A program made the position numbers and the translations under genes. A stretch of 64,000 bases of DNA from Rothia aerolata (GTDB taxonomy: Bacteria > Actinomycetota > Actinomycetes > Actinomycetales > Micrococcaceae). Numbering within the stretch: the stretch's first letter is position 1; every line of letters starts with the position of its first letter. This document shows positions 49,531-59,823 of the stretch, piece by piece. The stretch covers positions 1,092,139 to 1,156,138 of the forward strand of contig NZ_BMDC01000001.1 in the NCBI RefSeq assembly GCF_014635585.1, written 5' to 3'. The notes under the pieces were generated by a model. That model was not told the origin of the DNA. It did no database searches and was given only the letters and a program-made list of their open reading frames with translations.

Positions 49531-51315
49531 ATGTATATCGTCTTGGGAGCGGCTGAAGACTCGGCGCAGGTCGCCACCGGAGCCCTGCCTGCCGCCTGGG
49601 AGGCGGTCACCTTTACCGACTCCGGCTTCGGCACCCACCGCCGAATCCCCACCGAGCGGCTGGGTGCCTTCATCACCGAGGTAGAGGCTCGCAACCATTC
49701 CAAGACCATCCGCTGGGCCTGGGCAGATGCCAGAGTGCTCATGCCCCTGCTCCTGGATCAGGGGGTCTCCCCGTTCCGCGCTCACGATTTGCGCCTGGTT
49801 CAGCGGATTCTGGTTACCGCCGAGACCCGCGCGCAGAACAACCTCAGCTTTACGCCCACGATTGACCTTCTGACCGAGGACGACGCCCCGGCCGGCACCC
49901 TGCCGCCCGCGCAGGTTGCCGCCGGGCAAGACTCCCTCTTTGAAGACTCTCTTTTCCAGCCGGCCCGGCCGCAGAGAACCTTCCCCACCGCCGTCCAGCT
50001 GACGGAAGAACTCAAGACCCAGCTAGCCGCCATTGAGGCCTCCCCGCAGCCCAAGCGCTTGCGCCTGCTTGCCGCCGCTGAATCAACCGGCGGGCTCATT
50101 GCTGGGGAGATGAAATTCTATGGAATTCCCTGGAATCGCGCCATCCACGAGCGAATTCTCACCGAAGCCCTCGGCCCCCGCCCCGGCCTCTACGAGAAGC
50201 CCTACGAGATGGTGAAACTCGCCGGGGAAATCCGCCAGGCCCTGGGGTCGCCCAAGGTCAATGTTGACTCCCCCGCCGACCTTCTCAAGGCCATGCAGTC
50301 AGCCGGCATGAGGGTGGAGTCCACCCGCAAGTGGGAACTCGTAAGCTGGGCAGACGAAAACCCGAGACTGAAAAGCCAGCGGCACGCCGTCGTCGATCTC
50401 ATTCTCCGCTACAAGAAACTTTCGCGCCTCTTCTCAGCCAACGGCTGGAACTGGCTCGACGAGTGGGTCAAAGACAACCGCTTCTACCCCGCCTACGAGG
50501 TGGGAGGAGTGGTCACCGGCCGCTGGGGCGCCCACGGGGGCGGAGCCATGCAAATTCCCAAAGACGTTCGCTCGGCGGTTCAGGCAGAAGAGGGCATGAT
50601 ACTCACCGTAGCCGATGCCTCCCAGGTTGAACCCCGCATTCTGGCCGCCATGAGCGCAGACCCCAAACTGGCAATCGCCGGCAGAGACCGCGACCTCTAC
50701 CTGGGCATCGCCGAACTGGGCGAACGCACCGGATCTGCCCTGACCGAACGTGCCCACGCCAAAATAGCCCTGCTCGGCGCCATGTACGGCGCCACCACCG
50801 GCGAGTCAGGCAGACTCATGCCGCACCTCAAAAAGATGTTTCCGCAGGCTATCGGCTTTACCGAACAGGCCGCCCGTATCGGTGAACGCGGCGGGCAGGT
50901 AACCACCTACCTCGGCAGAACCTCCCCGGCGCCGTCGGCGGACTGGTTCGAACGCCAGCGCAACCGCTCCACCGCCGAGGCTGAACGCGCCGCCGTCTCG
51001 GCATCGCGTGCCTGGGGCAGGTTCACCCGCAACTTCGTGGTTCAGGGAACCGCCGCAGAATGGGCCCTGTGCTGGATGTCGCTCATCCGCCAAAAGCTCC
51101 GCACCACCGTGATGTTCGGTAAGCCCATGCGCTCGCACCTGGTCTACTTCCTCCACGACGAAATCATGATTTACGGCCCCGAACGCGAGGCCCAGACCTG
51201 CACCAAGATTGTGCGCGAATCTGCCCAGCAGGCCGCCGAGCTCATTTTTGGCCCGGTACCGGTGCAGTTCCCAGTCACGGTGGTCTCCACGGATAACTAT
51301 GCTAAGGCGAAGTAG
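49531..51315 (+). CDS. Bifunctional 3'-5' exonuclease/DNA polymerase, family A
   Basis: 594 residues. The first about 190 residues resemble a decayed exonuclease or ribonuclease H-like domain. Family A polymerase motifs follow: motif A TVADASQVEPRILAAMSAD, motif B in ERAHAKIALLGAMYGATTGESG (K then YG), motif C YFLHDEIMIY. Also VVTGRWGAHGGGAMQIPKDVRS. It is the actinobacterial short PolA-like protein, lacking 5'-3' exonuclease; role presumably in repair or gap filling. ATG 49531 is chosen by GATAAT spacing; ATG 49522 would place the box over the start. Divergent from tadA. Confidence 0.88.
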   Translation: MYIVLGAAEDSAQVATGALPAAWEAVTFTDSGFGTHRRIPTERLGAFITEVEARNHSKTIRWAWADARVLMPLLLDQGVSPFRAHDLRLVQRILVTAETRAQNNLSFTPTIDLLTEDDAPAGTLPPAQVAAGQDSLFEDSLFQPARPQRTFPTAVQLTEELKTQLAAIEASPQPKRLRLLAAAESTGGLIAGEMKFYGIPWNRAIHERILTEALGPRPGLYEKPYEMVKLAGEIRQALGSPKVNVDSPADLLKAMQSAGMRVESTRKWELVSWADENPRLKSQRHAVVDLILRYKKLSRLFSANGWNWLDEWVKDNRFYPAYEVGGVVTGRWGAHGGGAMQIPKDVRSAVQAEEGMILTVADASQVEPRILAAMSADPKLAIAGRDRDLYLGIAELGERTGSALTERAHAKIALLGAMYGATTGESGRLMPHLKKMFPQAIGFTEQAARIGERGGQVTTYLGRTSPAPSADWFERQRNRSTAEAERAAVSASRAWGRFTRNFVVQGTAAEWALCWMSLIRQKLRTTVMFGKPMRSHLVYFLHDEIMIYGPEREAQTCTKIVRESAQQAAELIFGPVPVQFPVTVVSTDNYAKAK

Positions 51316-51403
51316 CCGGGCTTGCGGGCACGGGTTTGAATGGCCGCAATGACGCCGAGTGGCCGCGTTCCCCACGGCCGTTCGGCACCCGCCCAGCTCA
51401 GCG

Positions 51404-52162
51404 CTAGCTGTGCCCCGGCGCCGGGCGCTTATCGTCCCTGTTCCAGGGAACCTCCCAGCCCAGTTCGGAGAAAAGCTGGTCTAGGATAATCCCGGTAAAG
51501 CCCCAGATAACAAACTCGCCTTCGGGCGACTGGTCAGTCACCACGGTAAAGGCCGGAGAATTGTGCTTGACCCGGCCCCGGGTGACCTGGGCCGTGTGCC
51601 TGTTGACCGGGTTGAGCAGATCAGCCACCGGCACCCGTAGCACCAGAGAAGATTCGTTGAAATCCTGGGCCTCCACGGTAGAGGTGGAGTTCCACCAGGC
51701 AAGCACGGGGGTCACCATAAAGTTACTGACCGGCAGGGGCATCTCTTCTAAGGAGCCCAGAATCTGCACCCCGGCAGGGTCAAGCCCCGTCTCCTCTACC
51801 GCTTCTCGTAAGGCAGCCACGTGTTCAACAGGCCGACCAGTAGAAGCGGCAACCTCAAAGTCCTCAGGGTCGATTTTTCCGCCGGGAAAGGCTGGTTGAC
51901 CGGCATGTTTGCGTAGGGTTGCTGCTCGCACCACAATGAGAACGTCGAGGTCAGCACCCACGTGTTCGCCGCACTCTCCCGCCGCAACGGATGAAACCGC
52001 CGGGGCGTCGTCCAGCACCCCAAAAAGAACCAGCACGGCAGCAGACTGCACAGAAGAGGAGTCAATCTCGCCTATGCGCCAGTTCTGTTCCTCAGGAACC
52101 TTCAGATCGGCGCGGGCGGCGAAGGCGGCGAGTTCGTCATAGGCGATGTGTTTAGGCTCCAA
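51404..52162 (-). CDS. NUDIX hydrolase, CoA pyrophosphatase type
   Basis: 252 residues. The NUDIX box lies in PGGKIDPEDFEVAA then AALREAVEETGLDPAGVQ, with the CoA-type spacing between GGK and REAVEETGL, longer than in classic members. Upstream AVLVLFGVLDD and RAATLRKHAGQPAFPGG also match the Rv3672c-type CoA hydrolases. TTG 52162 is the start, preceded by GGAAGGGTGG; it overlaps the nth stop by 11 bp, so coupling is likely. It may recycle CoA or oxidised CoA forms. Confidence 0.88.
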   Translation of the reverse strand: MEPKHIAYDELAAFAARADLKVPEEQNWRIGEIDSSSVQSAAVLVLFGVLDDAPAVSSVAAGECGEHVGADLDVLIVVRAATLRKHAGQPAFPGGKIDPEDFEVAASTGRPVEHVAALREAVEETGLDPAGVQILGSLEEMPLPVSNFMVTPVLAWWNSTSTVEAQDFNESSLVLRVPVADLLNPVNRHTAQVTRGRVKHNSPAFTVVTDQSPEGEFVIWGFTGIILDQLFSELGWEVPWNRDDKRPAPGHS

Positions 52163-53042
52163 GGTTCCACCCTTCCTGTCTCAGTTCAGCTCGGCTTGCT
52201 CCCTGTAGAAAACGCAGGTGTAGCCGCTCTCTACCCGGTGCCATCTCGTATTTGAGGAGCTTTGCAGCAGCAGCCTCATCGGTTTCGCCCTCGCCATAGG
52301 AGGGGCATAGATCCGCCACCGGGCACACCCCGCAGGCGGGCTTGCGCGCGTGGCAGATACGGCGGCCGTGGTAAATCATCCGGTGAGAGAGCATGGTCCA
52401 GTCTTTGGGGTCAAACAGCTCGGCCACGGCGCGCTCCACCTTCACCGGGTCTTCTTCGGCGGTCATTCCCAACCTGCGGGAGAGCCTTCCAAAGTGGGTA
52501 TCAACTGTAATTCCCGGGCGGCCAAAGGCGTTCCCTAGCACCACAAAGGCGGTCTTGCGACCAACTCCCGGCAGCTTCACCAGCTCGTAGAGGCTAGCCG
52601 GCACAGCGCCGTCATAATCGGCCACCAGCTGCCCCGCCAGCTTCACAATTGACTTCGCCTTAGAGCGGTAGAAGCCCAGCGGCTGCACGATCTCCTCCAC
52701 CGTTTCTAAGGACGCCGCCGCCAGGGCCTGCGCGGTCGGATAGGCGGCGAAGAGGGTGGGGGTTACTGAATTAACGCGAACATCGGTGGTTTGTGCTGAG
52801 AGAACGGTTGCCACCAGTAGCTGAAAGGGGTTCTCGAAGTCCAGCTCCGCCACCGCGTAGGGGTAGGTCTCCGCCAAAATCCGGTTGATTTTGCGCACCC
52901 TGCGTTTGAGACCAATCTCAGTCTCGGGCGTTCGAGCTCGGCGCTTCTTCGCTGCGGCCGCCTTGAAGTCGGGCACGGTGCGAATCTCAAGCTGCGCCTT
53001 TTCGGCATCGGTGAGGGGGCGGGAATCAGGAATTTCAGTCAC
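52152..53042 (-). CDS. nth: Endonuclease III
   Basis: DNA glycosylase/AP lyase for oxidised pyrimidines, 296 residues, with about 60 extra N-terminal residues rich in Lys/Arg. Helix-hairpin-helix LVKLPGVGRKTAFVVLGNAFG contains the catalytic Lys; catalytic Asp in TVDTHFGRLSRRLG; the iron-sulfur cluster motif CHARKPACGVCPVADLC has C-x6-C-x2-C-x5-C spacing. GTG 53042 is the start with TAGGCT six bases upstream. It overlaps the NUDIX gene. Divergent from acs. Confidence 0.95.
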   Translation of the reverse strand: MTEIPDSRPLTDAEKAQLEIRTVPDFKAAAAKKRRARTPETEIGLKRRVRKINRILAETYPYAVAELDFENPFQLLVATVLSAQTTDVRVNSVTPTLFAAYPTAQALAAASLETVEEIVQPLGFYRSKAKSIVKLAGQLVADYDGAVPASLYELVKLPGVGRKTAFVVLGNAFGRPGITVDTHFGRLSRRLGMTAEEDPVKVERAVAELFDPKDWTMLSHRMIYHGRRICHARKPACGVCPVADLCPSYGEGETDEAAAAKLLKYEMAPGRERLHLRFLQGASRAELRQEGWNLGA

Positions 53043-53077
53043 GGTCTAAGCCTACCGGTTGGCTGTCAGCAAAATTT

Positions 53078-53105
53078 TGTCACACCACAGCATAAAGATG
53101 TGACA
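53078..53105. promoter_or_regulatory. TGTCACA/TGTGACA inverted repeat upstream of acs
   Basis: TGTCACA at 53078-53084 and TGTGACA at 53099-53105 face each other across 14 bases in the acs/nth divergent region. Both halves resemble Crp/GlxR half-sites, although the spacing differs from the common 16-bp palindrome. Acs is a known Crp/GlxR target in actinobacteria; binding here is inferred. Confidence 0.4.
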
Positions 53106-53190
53106 GAAGCAACTTTTTCTTCTAGGGTTATAGCAACCAAAACTTCTATGGCAGCCATCACACTGCCTGTCTCGATACGAAAGGGCAAAC

Positions 53191-55125
<1,935 letters not shown>

Positions 55126-55162
55126 GTATCCGTTCACTGTTCGAGACTCCGCTTCAGCGTCA

Positions 55163-55232
55163 GCGGTGGGGTTTTCTCTCGACCTCCCTTAAACGCCAGC
55201 CCCGATGCCAGTCGAGAGAAAACCCCACCGCT
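55163..55232. repeat. Conserved-loop hairpin behind acs
   Basis: Perfect 21-bp stem: 55163-55183 (AGCGGTGGGGTTTTCTCTCG then A) with 55212-55232. The inner 31 bases, 55183-55213, are identical to those of the hairpin behind menA, while the stems share no sequence. It lies 37 bp after the acs stop. A terminator role is possible but there is no T-run. Confidence 0.85.
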
Positions 55233-55343
55233 TTCGCACCTGCCCGAGCCAGTCGGCTTGCGACACTGCGCTATCCGTTTTCGTGTCTATCTGCGCCGGT
55301 CGGCGAGTGGCGCCGCACTTCCGCTTTCGCCCCTATTTTTGAA

Positions 55344-55349
55344 TAAGAT
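55344..55349 (+). promoter_or_regulatory. Candidate -10 box of leaderless aroQ message
   Basis: TAAGAT is followed by seven bases and ATG 55357. Confidence 0.4.
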
Positions 55350-55356
55350 GAAAAGC

Positions 55357-55794
55357 ATGACCCGCATTTTTGTTCTCAACGGCCCCAACCTCAACCTGCT
55401 CGGCCACCGCAAACCCGAAATCTACGGTTCCACCACCCTGGCCGATATCGAAAAGCAGGTGCGTAACCGCGCCGCCGAGCACGGCTTTGACATCGAGTTC
55501 ATGCAGTCTAACCACGAGGGCGCTCTCATCGACGAAATTCAGCGCGCCCGCACCGAAGCAGACGCCATCATCATCAACCCCGCCGCCTTCACCCACACCT
55601 CGGTAGCTATCCACGATGCCCTCGAAGCCGCCGAAAAACCCGTGGTCGAGGTGCACCTCTCCAACGTGCACCGGCGCGAGGAATTCCGCCACCGCTCCTT
55701 TGTTTCCCTCCAAGCAACCGCCGTCATCGCGGGCGCCGGTGCCTTTGGCTACACCATGGCCCTGGACTTCCTCGCCCAGCACCTAACGCGCTAA
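55357..55794 (+). CDS. aroQ: 3-Dehydroquinate dehydratase, type II
   Basis: 145 residues, the standard size, shikimate pathway. N-terminal [20 protein letters not shown] carries the catalytic Tyr and Arg region; [16 protein letters not shown] replaces the usual NPGAYTHTS, so Gly-Ala-Tyr reads Ala-Ala-Phe; [18 protein letters not shown] supplies the His. These substitutions lie next to the active site but keep the His. ATG 55357 is chosen because of the upstream -10-like box; ATG 55348 (three codons earlier) and a far upstream in-frame ATG at 55258 are alternatives. Only shikimate gene in the window. Confidence 0.9.
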   Translation: MTRIFVLNGPNLNLLGHRKPEIYGSTTLADIEKQVRNRAAEHGFDIEFMQSNHEGALIDEIQRARTEADAIIINPAAFTHTSVAIHDALEAAEKPVVEVHLSNVHRREEFRHRSFVSLQATAVIAGAGAFGYTMALDFLAQHLTR

Positions 55795-55802
55795 TCCCTG
55801 CC

Positions 55803-56972
55803 CTACCTGGCCTCGCAGGCCCCGGTGGGCACCGCCTCGGTATAGGAGTTCAGACCCACCAGCGCGTCCGCCAGAATTGAGGAGGGGATTGCATACCCCA
55901 CTTCGCCCTCGGTTGCCTTAGCAAAGATCACGCCCACCACGCTACCGGTTTCATCAAGCACGGGCCCGCCAGAATTTCCCTGCTCCACATGCGCGGCCAG
56001 CTGGTAGACCAGCCGCTGCGGGTTGGCCTCGCCGGTTTCAGCATTGACGGTCTGGGCGCGGCCCAGCCCCTGCACCGTTCCGGGCAGCGCCTTAAAGGGC
56101 CCTCCCTTGGGGTAGCCCATGAAAGAGACGGTGCTACCGGCGGGGACGTCGCCACCCAGAGGTAGCGGGGTCAGGTTAAGTTCAGGTGCGTGGATAATGG
56201 CCAAATCGCTCTGGCGGTCGAAGTAGACTACCTCGCCGGGAGTGGAGTCACCCTCGCGGTTTTGCACCACCGGGTGAGACACACCCGCAACCACGTGGGC
56301 GTTGGTCACCACATAGTCGGTATCCACCACAAAACCTGAGCCCTCAGAGATATAGCTGCACTTCTCTGCGGTGCCCAGCACCTGTACCACCGAGTAGCTT
56401 GCCTGTTCCAGTGCTGGATTTTCCAGCTGCTCTGTGGGCGGCTCCTGTCGGGGGTAGAGCAGTTCTGAAACTTCGGGGATAGCCCCCTCGGTCAGTACCC
56501 GGGTGCGCACCTCATTAATCTGCTCCTCCACCGAGTCGGGAGTGAGGTTCAACAGGGTTCCAACGGTTCTTGAGTCATCGATAGCGGTTGAAATCTGAGG
56601 AATACCCAGCGGCTTAATGGTCAGCGCCAGCACAACCATCACAAAAGCACAAATCAGCAGATTCAAGATTCCACCGGCAGCCCGCTCAATCCCTCGCAGG
56701 GGGGTTGAGTCGGTAAACCGCCTAATCGCTCGTCCTAGCAAAAAGCCAATCCACTGGCCCACCATAATACAGCCGAGCACACTGAGCACCGCGGCGATCA
56801 CCTGCCAGCCGGTACTCACCTGGGTCACCACCCAGGGAGTAACGTAAAAAGCCGCCACGGCACCGAGAATAAAGCCTCCCAGGGTACCCAGAGACACAAA
56901 GAAGCCCTTGCTCAAGCCGGTCAAAAAATAAATCACCAGAATGGCAATCAAAACAATATCGAGAACGGACAA
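55803..56972 (-). CDS. Membrane serine protease of MarP type (CvpA-trypsin)
   Basis: 389 residues. N-terminal CvpA-like membrane domain of four helices (to about 150), then an external chymotrypsin-like protease: His in VVTNAHVVAGV, Asp in SDLAIIHAPEL, Ser in QGNSGGPVLDETG, with a Cys pair (EKCSYI and GACEAR) that may form a disulfide as in MarP. In M. tuberculosis MarP cleaves the RipA hydrolase and supports acid resistance. TTG start with AGGAG about 11 bases upstream. Divergent from crp with 288 bp between. Confidence 0.92.
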   Translation of the reverse strand: MSVLDIVLIAILVIYFLTGLSKGFFVSLGTLGGFILGAVAAFYVTPWVVTQVSTGWQVIAAVLSVLGCIMVGQWIGFLLGRAIRRFTDSTPLRGIERAAGGILNLLICAFVMVVLALTIKPLGIPQISTAIDDSRTVGTLLNLTPDSVEEQINEVRTRVLTEGAIPEVSELLYPRQEPPTEQLENPALEQASYSVVQVLGTAEKCSYISEGSGFVVDTDYVVTNAHVVAGVSHPVVQNREGDSTPGEVVYFDRQSDLAIIHAPELNLTPLPLGGDVPAGSTVSFMGYPKGGPFKALPGTVQGLGRAQTVNAETGEANPQRLVYQLAAHVEQGNSGGPVLDETGSVVGVIFAKATEGEVGYAIPSSILADALVGLNSYTEAVPTGACEAR

Positions 56973-57145
56973 GGGGTAGCTGACTCCTCACGGTGAAAGA
57001 AACAGGGGGCAACTGTGGTTAATTTCAAGATAGTAATACGCCCACCTGAGATAACGGTGTGCCTATACCAAAAAATCCCTGATTCCTGAAATCATGTAAC
57101 ACCTTTGAGGTGTAATTACAGAAAAATTACGGTAGTCTCATACTT

Positions 57146-57161
57146 AGTTGATTATGTCACA
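57146..57161 (+). promoter_or_regulatory. Crp/GlxR-like site upstream of crp
   Basis: AGTTGATTATGTCACA matches 9 of 12 defined positions of TGTGAnnTAnnTCACA, 100 bp before the crp start. It could give autoregulation. Inferred by consensus only. Confidence 0.4.
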
Positions 57162-57260
57162 CCCCTCTCTCACGGTGTGGCTGAGAGGCAAATCTCACCG
57201 CACCCTGGGTAGCTCTGTTAGCGTGGTGACAGTAACCTTTAAGCTTTTATAAGGAGAAAC

Positions 57261-57938
57261 ATGGACATTGAAGTACTGCGTCGAGCACCTCTGTTCGCAT
57301 CGCTCGACGATCAGGCATTTGCAGCCCTGACCGAAGACATTACCGAAGTGGATCTCTCCCGCGGCGCCTCCCTCTTCTACGAGGGCGATCCGGGCGATCA
57401 GCTCTACTTCATCATTTCCGGCAAGATCAAGCTGGGCCGCACCGCATCAGATGGCCGTGAGAACCTGGTAGCCATTATGGGCCCCGGCGAAATTTTCGGT
57501 GAGATGGCTCTGTTTGACCCCTCACCCCGTTCAACCAGCGCAACCGCCGTCTCTGAAACCCGCCTGGCAGGTGTGAAGCACGATTCCCTGCGCAAGGCTA
57601 TGGAGAAGTCACCCCAGATTTCAGCTCAGGTGCTTCAGGCACTGGCCCGCCGTCTGCGTCGCACCAACGAGAACCTGGCAGATCTGGTCTTCTCAGACGT
57701 TCCCGGTCGCGTAGCTAAGGCCCTGCTTGATCTGGCAGACCGCTTCGGCCGCCCCGCAACCGACGGCATTCTGGTGGCTCACGAGCTCACCCAGGAAGAG
57801 CTGGCCCAGCTGGTGGGCGCCTCCCGCGAAACCGTGAACAAGGCTCTGGCAGAGTTTGTTTCCCGCGGTTGGATTCGCCTGGAAGCACGCGCGGTTGTGA
57901 TTCTCGACCTGCAGCGCCTGCGTAACCGCTCACGCTAA
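57261..57938 (+). CDS. crp: Crp/Fnr-family global regulator (Crp/GlxR-like)
   Basis: 225 residues. Cyclic-nucleotide domain with YEGDPGDQLYFIISGKIKLGR and the phosphate cassette GEIFGEMALFDPSPRSTSATA (Gly-Glu, Arg-Ser-Thr); C-terminal helix-turn-helix LTQEELAQLVGASRETVNKALAEFVSRGWI, near identical to actinobacterial Crp/GlxR. It should bind cAMP and act at TGTGAnnTAnnTCACA sites. Strong ribosome site AAGGAGAAAC precedes the ATG. Followed by a clear terminator. Likely controls acs and carbon metabolism. Confidence 0.95.
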   Translation: MDIEVLRRAPLFASLDDQAFAALTEDITEVDLSRGASLFYEGDPGDQLYFIISGKIKLGRTASDGRENLVAIMGPGEIFGEMALFDPSPRSTSATAVSETRLAGVKHDSLRKAMEKSPQISAQVLQALARRLRRTNENLADLVFSDVPGRVAKALLDLADRFGRPATDGILVAHELTQEELAQLVGASRETVNKALAEFVSRGWIRLEARAVVILDLQRLRNRSR

Positions 57939-57949
57939 AAACTCAGTAG

Positions 57950-57985
57950 AAAATCCGGGTTCCGAAAGGGGCCCGGATTTTTTGT
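57950..57985 (+). terminator. Rho-independent terminator behind crp
   Basis: Ten-bp stem AAAATCCGGG (57950-57959) with CCCGGATTTT (57972-57981), extended inside by G-C pairs, then TTTGTGG. It is 12 bp after the crp stop. Confidence 0.88.
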
Positions 57986-58094
57986 GGGTTATAGAACAAA
58001 ATGTGTGTCCCAGCCCGGGCATCTTACCCGAGATAGTGGCCCAACAACGGTCTCCTCACATACTGGGCACCTATTCAGAATGGGAAGCCTCGCC

Positions 58095-58178
58095 GAGTCG
58101 CCGCTTCGATGACATTTCGCCGCTTCAGCAACAAATCGCCGGTAACGAACCGGCGAAATGCAACTGAAGCGGCGACTC
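58095..58178. repeat. GAGTCGCCGCTTC inverted repeat with inner hairpin
   Basis: Outer arms GAGTCGCCGCTTC (58095-58107) and complement (58166-58178); after a six-base mismatch the pairing resumes with ATTTCGCCG and CGGCGAAAT. Inside is a second hairpin TCGCCGGT with ACCGGCGA around AACGA. The right arm overlaps the end module of mosaic repeat copy 3, and a solo arm is at 34384. Confidence 0.7.
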
Positions 58179-58496
58179 AATGAGACAGGGGCATCTGCAC
58201 AGGCTGCCATGATCGCCGAGCGGCCACTTTTATACCGTTTTTCACAGGTTTTCGGTATAAAAGTGGCCACTCGGGAAAGCTCGATAGGTAAAGTACACGT
58301 TTCTTCTTGCTGGGCTGACATAGGTACACCTGTATTCCCTGGGTACACATCTAGATGTGTACCCAGGGAATACAGGTGTACCTTTGACCTTTCAACCGGG
58401 CTTTGCGTGTACCTGAGGTCTATCTACAGGAATCTAGGTGTACCGAGAGCTTGTTTCAGTGCAAAATCCAGGCATGCCCTATACCGCAGGGGCTGG
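58167..58496 (-). repeat. Mosaic intergenic repeat, copy 3 (inverted), carrying a 62-bp palindrome
   Basis: Read on the minus strand it has the modules of copy 2 in order: CCAGCCCCTGCG, TTTTGCACTGAAACAAGCTC, TCGGTACACCT, an enlarged variable part, CAGCAAGAAGAA, AGCTTTCCCGAGTGGCCAC with hairpin (58216-58237 with 58253-58274, one mismatch), GGCGATCATGGCAG and CATTGAGTCGCCGCTT. The variable part holds the perfect palindrome at 58322-58383. No coding frame is shared with the other copies. Confidence 0.85.
58322..58383. repeat. Perfect 62-bp palindrome
   Basis: Both 31-base halves are exact complements with no spacer, centred on TCTAGA and beginning AGGTACACCTGTATTCCC. Inside, TACACCT and GGTACAC echo the start module of the mosaic repeat. 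Perfect, spacerless palindromes of this length are usually unstable, so it may be recent or a sequencing or assembly effect. Confidence 0.85.
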
Positions 58497-58537
58497 GGCT
58501 TTCTCCGGGTTATAGGTCGGCTCCCGGTCATTGGTAT

Positions 58538-58618
58538 CGGGATGTAGCGAAACGAGTGCGAGCGCGCGAATACATAAGAGTGAGCGGAATCGCGAAGCGT
58601 ACGTTTAAAGGAGGTTAG
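58538..58618 (+). repeat. Diverged long form of the conserved-loop element
   Basis: Begins ATCGGGATGTAGCGAAACGA and runs through GAGTGAGCGGAATCGCGAAG to GTTTAAAGGAGGTTAG, matching 4770-4852 at most positions. The pairing arms of this copy are poor, so it seems decayed. It lies 85 bp before the MFS gene. Confidence 0.7.
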
Positions 58619-58702
58619 CCAGCCCCACCTCCACTGTCGTTCCGTTCCGCCTTCTGAAACCCCGGTGCTCTCCCTAGCGGTTGCCTCTGCTACTCTGCGA
58701 TT

Positions 58703-59821
58703 ATGGCTCCCTCTCCGACTCTCCAGCGCTACGCAATTTATACCGGCGGCTTTTTGGGCCCTTTCTCAGGGCAGGCACTAGGCGTTATTCTCCCGGAATT
58801 TGGCGCTAGTTTTGGGCTCGGAGTGAACCAGGCAGCTCTCACGCTCACCGTCTACCTGCTGCCCTTCGCCCTGGTCATGCTTTTTTCAACCAATCTGATT
58901 CGGGCCCTCTCCCCCTCCAGCGTGATTTACTGGGCCTATGCGGTTACCCTGGCCTGCGCCGTCGTCCTTATCGCAACGCCCTGGTGGTGGCTCTTCCTCG
59001 TCGCCTACGGAGTCATGGGTATCGCCAATGCCTTCACTACCCCGGTGCTACAGATTGTGCTCAAGCGCATTACCCCGGCGGGGGAACTCGGCGGTGCGCT
59101 GGGCACCTACACCGCCATGCAGTCCCTGGGGATTCTCTGCGCCCCCTTTATTGCGGGTCTGGCGGCGGGTGTTTCCTGGCGGCTAATCTTTGTGCTGACT
59201 CTGCTGGGGGTTCTCTTTGTGTTGCTGGTGAAGGTTCCCCACGTTCCGGCACTGCCCAGGACGGCGGCGCGGGCAGAAGCCATCGACTGGCCGGTGATCT
59301 CGGCGAAGATGGTGGGCTGCTACGCCATTGGAGTCTCGGTGATTGGTCTTGCCTTTATCGTGGCTCTACAGGCGGGCAACCGCTTTGACCTCTCGCCGGC
59401 GGCCCGCGGGCTGGTAGTGATGTGCGGTGGGCTGGCCTCCTTCATTTTCTCCCGCCAGCTGGGTCGCAAAACAGATGCGCTTGGTGCCGGTAAGATGGTG
59501 GTTCTTTCCCTGGCGGTAGCGGCCCTGTGCACCGGGCTGATTCCGCTTCTGCCCTCGGTCTGGCTCTTGGCTCCGGTCTGGGGTATCACCGTGCTGGCGG
59601 CCCAGACTGCCCAGACCTCTATCAATATGGAAACCCTGCGGGCCCGCGGTGGAGAGCGCGTGCTCTCCACCGTGCAGGCCTTCCGCTATTTTGGGTCGTC
59701 ATCGACCCCCATCATCATGCTGCCTCTCTTCAACCTGCACCCGGTCTGGGGCTTTGGCGCAGCGGCAGCTGTGATTCTGCTAGCTCTGCTGGCCCAGTTG
59801 CCGGGGCTCAAGCGCAGCTAG
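58703..59821 (+). CDS. MFS transporter
   Basis: 372 residues with about 11-12 hydrophobic helices. Its first half contains YLLPFALVMLFSTNLIRALSPSSVIYWAYAV in place of the usual GxxxDRxGRR loop, and FTTPVLQIVLKRITPAGELGGALGTYTAMQSLG resembles multidrug or metabolite exporters of the DHA type. TACTCT lies six bases before the ATG, no ribosome site. It is convergent with the aromatic acid transporter gene, only two bases between the stops. Substrate unknown. Confidence 0.85.
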   Translation: MAPSPTLQRYAIYTGGFLGPFSGQALGVILPEFGASFGLGVNQAALTLTVYLLPFALVMLFSTNLIRALSPSSVIYWAYAVTLACAVVLIATPWWWLFLVAYGVMGIANAFTTPVLQIVLKRITPAGELGGALGTYTAMQSLGILCAPFIAGLAAGVSWRLIFVLTLLGVLFVLLVKVPHVPALPRTAARAEAIDWPVISAKMVGCYAIGVSVIGLAFIVALQAGNRFDLSPAARGLVVMCGGLASFIFSRQLGRKTDALGAGKMVVLSLAVAALCTGLIPLLPSVWLLAPVWGITVLAAQTAQTSINMETLRARGGERVLSTVQAFRYFGSSSTPIIMLPLFNLHPVWGFGAAAAVILLALLAQLPGLKRS

Positions 59822-59823
59822 CC

